Assembly: GCA_937900435.1 (NCBI GenBank)
Contig: CALCEG010000096.1
Span: 1 to 6,368 of the forward strand
DNA length: 6,368 bases
Direction of reading: 5' to 3'
Source of the DNA: an uncultured Alphaproteobacteria bacterium
GTDB lineage: Bacteria > Pseudomonadota > Alphaproteobacteria > Rs-D84
The translations under genes and the position numbers were made by a program. The notes under the pieces are model-generated. The model had not been told where the DNA came from. It did not search any database and was given only the letters and a program-made list of their open reading frames with translations. This document shows, in pieces, positions 3,521-6,368 of this stretch (the stretch's first letter is position 1; the number at the start of each line of letters is the position of its first letter).

Positions 3521-6368
3521 TTATTGGCTATTTGTTCCAGTTGGGACCAAATTTGATACATTAATCTTTTCTCCTTTCCAGCTGGCGTTATCACCATATT
3601 GTTCATATTGTACGTCATTGTATTGATCGCCTTGTTGTATTTCTACTGCGTTGCATTTGCCATCGGCGTCTATACCTGTATAAGAACAAACTTGGTCGAA
3701 TTTGGATATTTGGTCTTGGGTACACCACATATCAGACACGCCAGATTTGTCATAACTTGCAAATATACGTGCCCCAGGGTCATAGGCACTGTTTACTTCT
3801 GTGGCGAATGGTGGGGTTGCTTTGTATGTTTTGCAAACATATGTAATATTGTTAACTTTGTCTGTAAGTTCTATTTGGTTGCCGTTTTCATCTGTTTCGT
3901 ATTCTGAGCACTCACCAATCGCATAAGCTGTGCAAGTAGTAGTTTCGTTTCCGCTTTCGTCTGTTTCTTTTTTATATCCTGTACAGATGTTTTTGATGGT
4001 TTCTTTTACAGTTGCTTCTGATTGGGAATATTTAACATCGTCAGAAATGGCGTCATATATTTGACTGCATGGTATGTCGTTAAATTTGATGTTTTTTATC
4101 CTGGACCATTTTAAAGTATATTTATCTCTACCGTCATCGCTTTTACCGTTTTCTGTAATACTTGTATATGTATAATCTTCTTGAGTATTATCTGGAAAAC
4201 CGATTGGTAATATTGGCAGGCATGATTCTGGTGTACCCCAACGACTGCGGCGGCCACCATTGTGCCAGCATGAACACATACCCCATGATGCGGTGTCGAC
4301 TTGTTCTTGGTATTTTGCAGGACAAATATTTTCCAACCATGCCAAACCATGTGATGACGTGGTGCCAGATCCTGTTCTGGTATATGCGCATACGTCTGCT
4401 TTGTATGGCAACGCATAGGCAAATGTACTTGATTGAGGTTCCAGAAAACGCCCTTGTTTGTTCGTGCATTGTGTTGTTAGGCGTGAAATAATCTGATTAT
4501 ATATTTCTGATGCGACACCTGTTGGACGTTTGTTTCGATGGATTAACTGTTTTGATTTGTCGTCTTTTAATAAACCGTATGTGTAAGATGGCTGATTGTT
4601 AACGCAAGCGTAATATTCATATTTTCCATTGAATTTACTGGCGTCGCAGACTAAGTCTGGGGTTGTAAGATAAAAACTAGTAGATAAAAATTTATTTGTT
4701 ATAAATGAATCCATTCCGCCAAAGACCTTTTCGATTAAGTCGGGGTCGTTGCAGGCATCGATTTGGGTTAATTGTTGCGCGCATTGTGATACATATTGGG
4801 GGTCTTTGGTTAGTTCTTGGTCTTTGTATGTATAGTGATATAAAGTAAACCAATCTATTGCACGACCAAATTCAAACAAGCCGCTGTTCGGATTTGTAAA
4901 GTTTTCGTAGTTTGTGCCACCAAATTTATCAAAGCACTGTTTCACAACCGCACGACACGCGGTAACAGTGTCTGTTTCATCGCGGTTTTTAATATAGTCA
5001 TCAATAATGTTATTGCTGAACATATTGTTGCAGGATTCAATGTAATCAGAACACATTTTTGAATTTAGTGATATTATGTCTGTTTGTAATGTGGTTTTGT
5101 TGTCTGAGTCCAGACCAGATGTTGCCCCATCAATGGCGGAATTATTATTGACATAACATTCGGAAATGTAATTAAAACAGTTTTGCTTGATTTCAGATAC
5201 TTTATCTTTTTGCGCGTAATAGATTGCCAGCATTGCTTTGTCCAAATATTCTGACCAAACGGTGTCCGCATTTTCAACGCATTTATCCAGGGCTGGTTCT
5301 GCGTATTTCTTGGTGCGTTTTGCAAAGTTTTCTACGAATGTCCGATTGCTGGGGTTCTGGGCCAGTTTTTGGTGAACTGCTTCGATACCTGATGTGAACA
5401 CCAATGTTTGTTCCAGTTTGAAAAAGTCTTTGACACCGGCGATTGGTGCACCTGTATCGATGTCAATATATTCGCCGTTGTCCAGGCATTTATGATAATT
5501 GGCACCGCAGACCTCTTCGCTGAGTATTGCGGTTTCGACTTCGTTTATACAGGTTGATATGTCCGAAGAATTGTGTTTTTGTCTGTTTTCAATGCGCGCC
5601 AAGTCAAGTGAAGCACTGCTTTCGCGAATCGCGGATTTTACCTGCTTTTTTGTGTTGTCCAGTGCAGTCTGTACGGTGTTGCAATCTTGTTCAATCGCCA
5701 TCAGGTATGCGTTTATGGCGCGCTGTAAAGACGCATCGTTGCAATCAGCGCGTACTGCATCGCGACACTGAGGGTATACCGCGTTGTACAATGCCAGTCC
5801 ATTATATGTGGCAATTGCTTGCCCTGCGCCAATGGTGTCAAAAGAACCAGATGTATCAAACGACATATTTATGCTGTTTAAATCGGAATATTTGCCGCTG
5901 ACGTTTGTGTCTTTGCCGGTTATAGAATTCATAATGGCTTGTAATAACGCCTTGGATGCGGATTTGTCGGCGGTCAAGGCATCTTCGCCTTCGCTGGCGG
6001 TGCGGATAGAGGTTGCCTGGGCGGCGGTCATTCCAACAACCTGCAGGTTTTCGTTAAAGATGGTTATTTGTTCGCCTGCGTCTTCAAGGGTTTTACGCGT
6101 GTCGTCCAGGTCAAAAACGCGGTCATTACAGGAACAACGGCGATAAGAATCGTTCTTTAATGTGCAGAATTGGTCCATACATGCAAAATATGTGTTCTTG
6201 CATTGTTCGTATTCCGCGCCCGTTCGTGTTTCAGATACCGCACTGGCGCGATTTGTTGCCGCGCGTGAAATTATCTTGGACGATGATGCGCGTACAGGTG
6301 TTTTTGTGGTTGCGGTTCTGGCACTGGTGGGGGGTATTGCAGCGCGTGCGTTGCGTTCGGATACAACC
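3521..6368 (-). CDS. Large cysteine-rich protein, probably exported, unknown function (5' end outside window)
   Basis: The minus-strand frame is open from the right edge to TAA at 3523-3521, giving 948 complete residues. The ATG at 6178 is not taken as the start: the frame continues 63 codons upstream without a stop, there is no Shine-Dalgarno there, and a cysteine motif spans it. I do not recognise a named domain. Numbering from the edge: residues 1-52 are low-complexity Ala/Thr/Ser/Arg and probably disordered. Residues 56-80 hold C-x6-C-x4-C-x9-C-x-C. A long mostly helical region follows (about 90-560) with paired cysteines, including C-x6-C at 287-294, 397-404, 439-446 and 471-478. The C-terminal part is Tyr/Asn/Asp-rich, with an MCSCWHNGG segment near 697-705 and two acidic TDE-S/N-GN turns near 802-807 and 825-830. 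There are 36 cysteines and no membrane helix. This suggests a disulphide-rich periplasmic or surface protein, with any signal peptide beyond the window. I recall similar unnamed proteins from uncultured gut Alphaproteobacteria, a memory-based impression only. Confidence 0.85.
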   Translation of the reverse strand, partial: VVSERNARAAIPPTSARTATTKTPVRASSSKIISRAATNRASAVSETRTGAEYEQCKNTYFACMDQFCTLKNDSYRRCSCNDRVFDLDDTRKTLEDAGEQITIFNENLQVVGMTAAQATSIRTASEGEDALTADKSASKALLQAIMNSITGKDTNVSGKYSDLNSINMSFDTSGSFDTIGAGQAIATYNGLALYNAVYPQCRDAVRADCNDASLQRAINAYLMAIEQDCNTVQTALDNTKKQVKSAIRESSASLDLARIENRQKHNSSDISTCINEVETAILSEEVCGANYHKCLDNGEYIDIDTGAPIAGVKDFFKLEQTLVFTSGIEAVHQKLAQNPSNRTFVENFAKRTKKYAEPALDKCVENADTVWSEYLDKAMLAIYYAQKDKVSEIKQNCFNYISECYVNNNSAIDGATSGLDSDNKTTLQTDIISLNSKMCSDYIESCNNMFSNNIIDDYIKNRDETDTVTACRAVVKQCFDKFGGTNYENFTNPNSGLFEFGRAIDWFTLYHYTYKDQELTKDPQYVSQCAQQLTQIDACNDPDLIEKVFGGMDSFITNKFLSTSFYLTTPDLVCDASKFNGKYEYYACVNNQPSYTYGLLKDDKSKQLIHRNKRPTGVASEIYNQIISRLTTQCTNKQGRFLEPQSSTFAYALPYKADVCAYTRTGSGTTSSHGLAWLENICPAKYQEQVDTASWGMCSCWHNGGRRSRWGTPESCLPILPIGFPDNTQEDYTYTSITENGKSDDGRDKYTLKWSRIKNIKFNDIPCSQIYDAISDDVKYSQSEATVKETIKNICTGYKKETDESGNETTTCTAYAIGECSEYETDENGNQIELTDKVNNITYVCKTYKATPPFATEVNSAYDPGARIFASYDKSGVSDMWCTQDQISKFDQVCSYTGIDADGKCNAVEIQQGDQYNDVQYEQYGDNASWKGEKINVSNLVPTGTNSQ

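Noticed and set aside
3599..3907. Hydrophobic plus-strand frame that could look like a small membrane protein
   Set aside because: It lies wholly antisense to the cysteine-rich gene, whose conserved cysteine pattern continues across it. T-rich antisense DNA gives hydrophobic translations by chance.
4111..4491. Several 93-109 residue frames on both strands, one Cys/Met-rich
   Set aside because: All overlap the same part of the large minus-strand gene in other frames, with no ribosome binding site or family-like motif.
3521..6178. ATG at 6178 as the true start of the cysteine-rich gene
   Set aside because: The frame remains open to the window edge, a C-x6-C pair lies just upstream, and there is no Shine-Dalgarno before this ATG.

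Overview
The window looks like chromosomal DNA of an AT-leaning Gram-negative bacterium that makes lipid A. The lpxA and lpxB products, and a very large cysteine-rich protein of a type I associate with uncultured host-associated (gut) Alphaproteobacteria, suggest that class. This placement is an inference from protein character only. The standard genetic code fits all genes.

Layout: (1) 1-108 holds the 3' end of a plus-strand reading frame ending in a hydrophobic segment, probably the C-terminus of an unidentified membrane protein. (2) 146-460 on the minus strand encodes the N-terminal half of a TrmN6-like (COG4123) SAM-dependent methyltransferase. It stops before the catalytic NPPY-type motif, so it is probably a decayed gene. 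(3) A 40-bp divergent spacer (461-500) carries candidate promoters in both directions. (4) 501-1493 encodes a 330-residue, roughly ten-helix membrane protein of unknown function. (5) After an 82-bp spacer with a TATAAT box and a perfect 10-bp inverted repeat come lpxA (1576-2373) and lpxB (2363-3496), overlapping by 11 bp. (6) A compact bidirectional terminator (3495-3519) separates lpxB from the converging last gene. (7) 3521 to the right edge, on the minus strand, encodes at least 948 residues of a cysteine-rich protein (36 Cys visible) whose N-terminus lies outside the window.

LpxA and LpxB act at steps 1 and 4-5 of the Raetz pathway: LpxA acylates UDP-GlcNAc at the 3-hydroxyl, and LpxB condenses UDP-2,3-diacylglucosamine with lipid X to give the tetra-acyl disaccharide 1-phosphate. 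The usual alphaproteobacterial neighbours (lpxD, fabZ, lpxI) are not between or directly upstream of them here. The polytopic protein upstream may share envelope function by context only. The cysteine-rich protein is most likely exported, because so many paired cysteines suit an oxidising compartment; I could not assign it a function.

The points most worth a second look are the repeating C-x6-C architecture of the large protein, the His-to-Leu change at the LpxA position equivalent to E. coli H160, the inverted repeat at the lpxA promoter, and the truncated methyltransferase.
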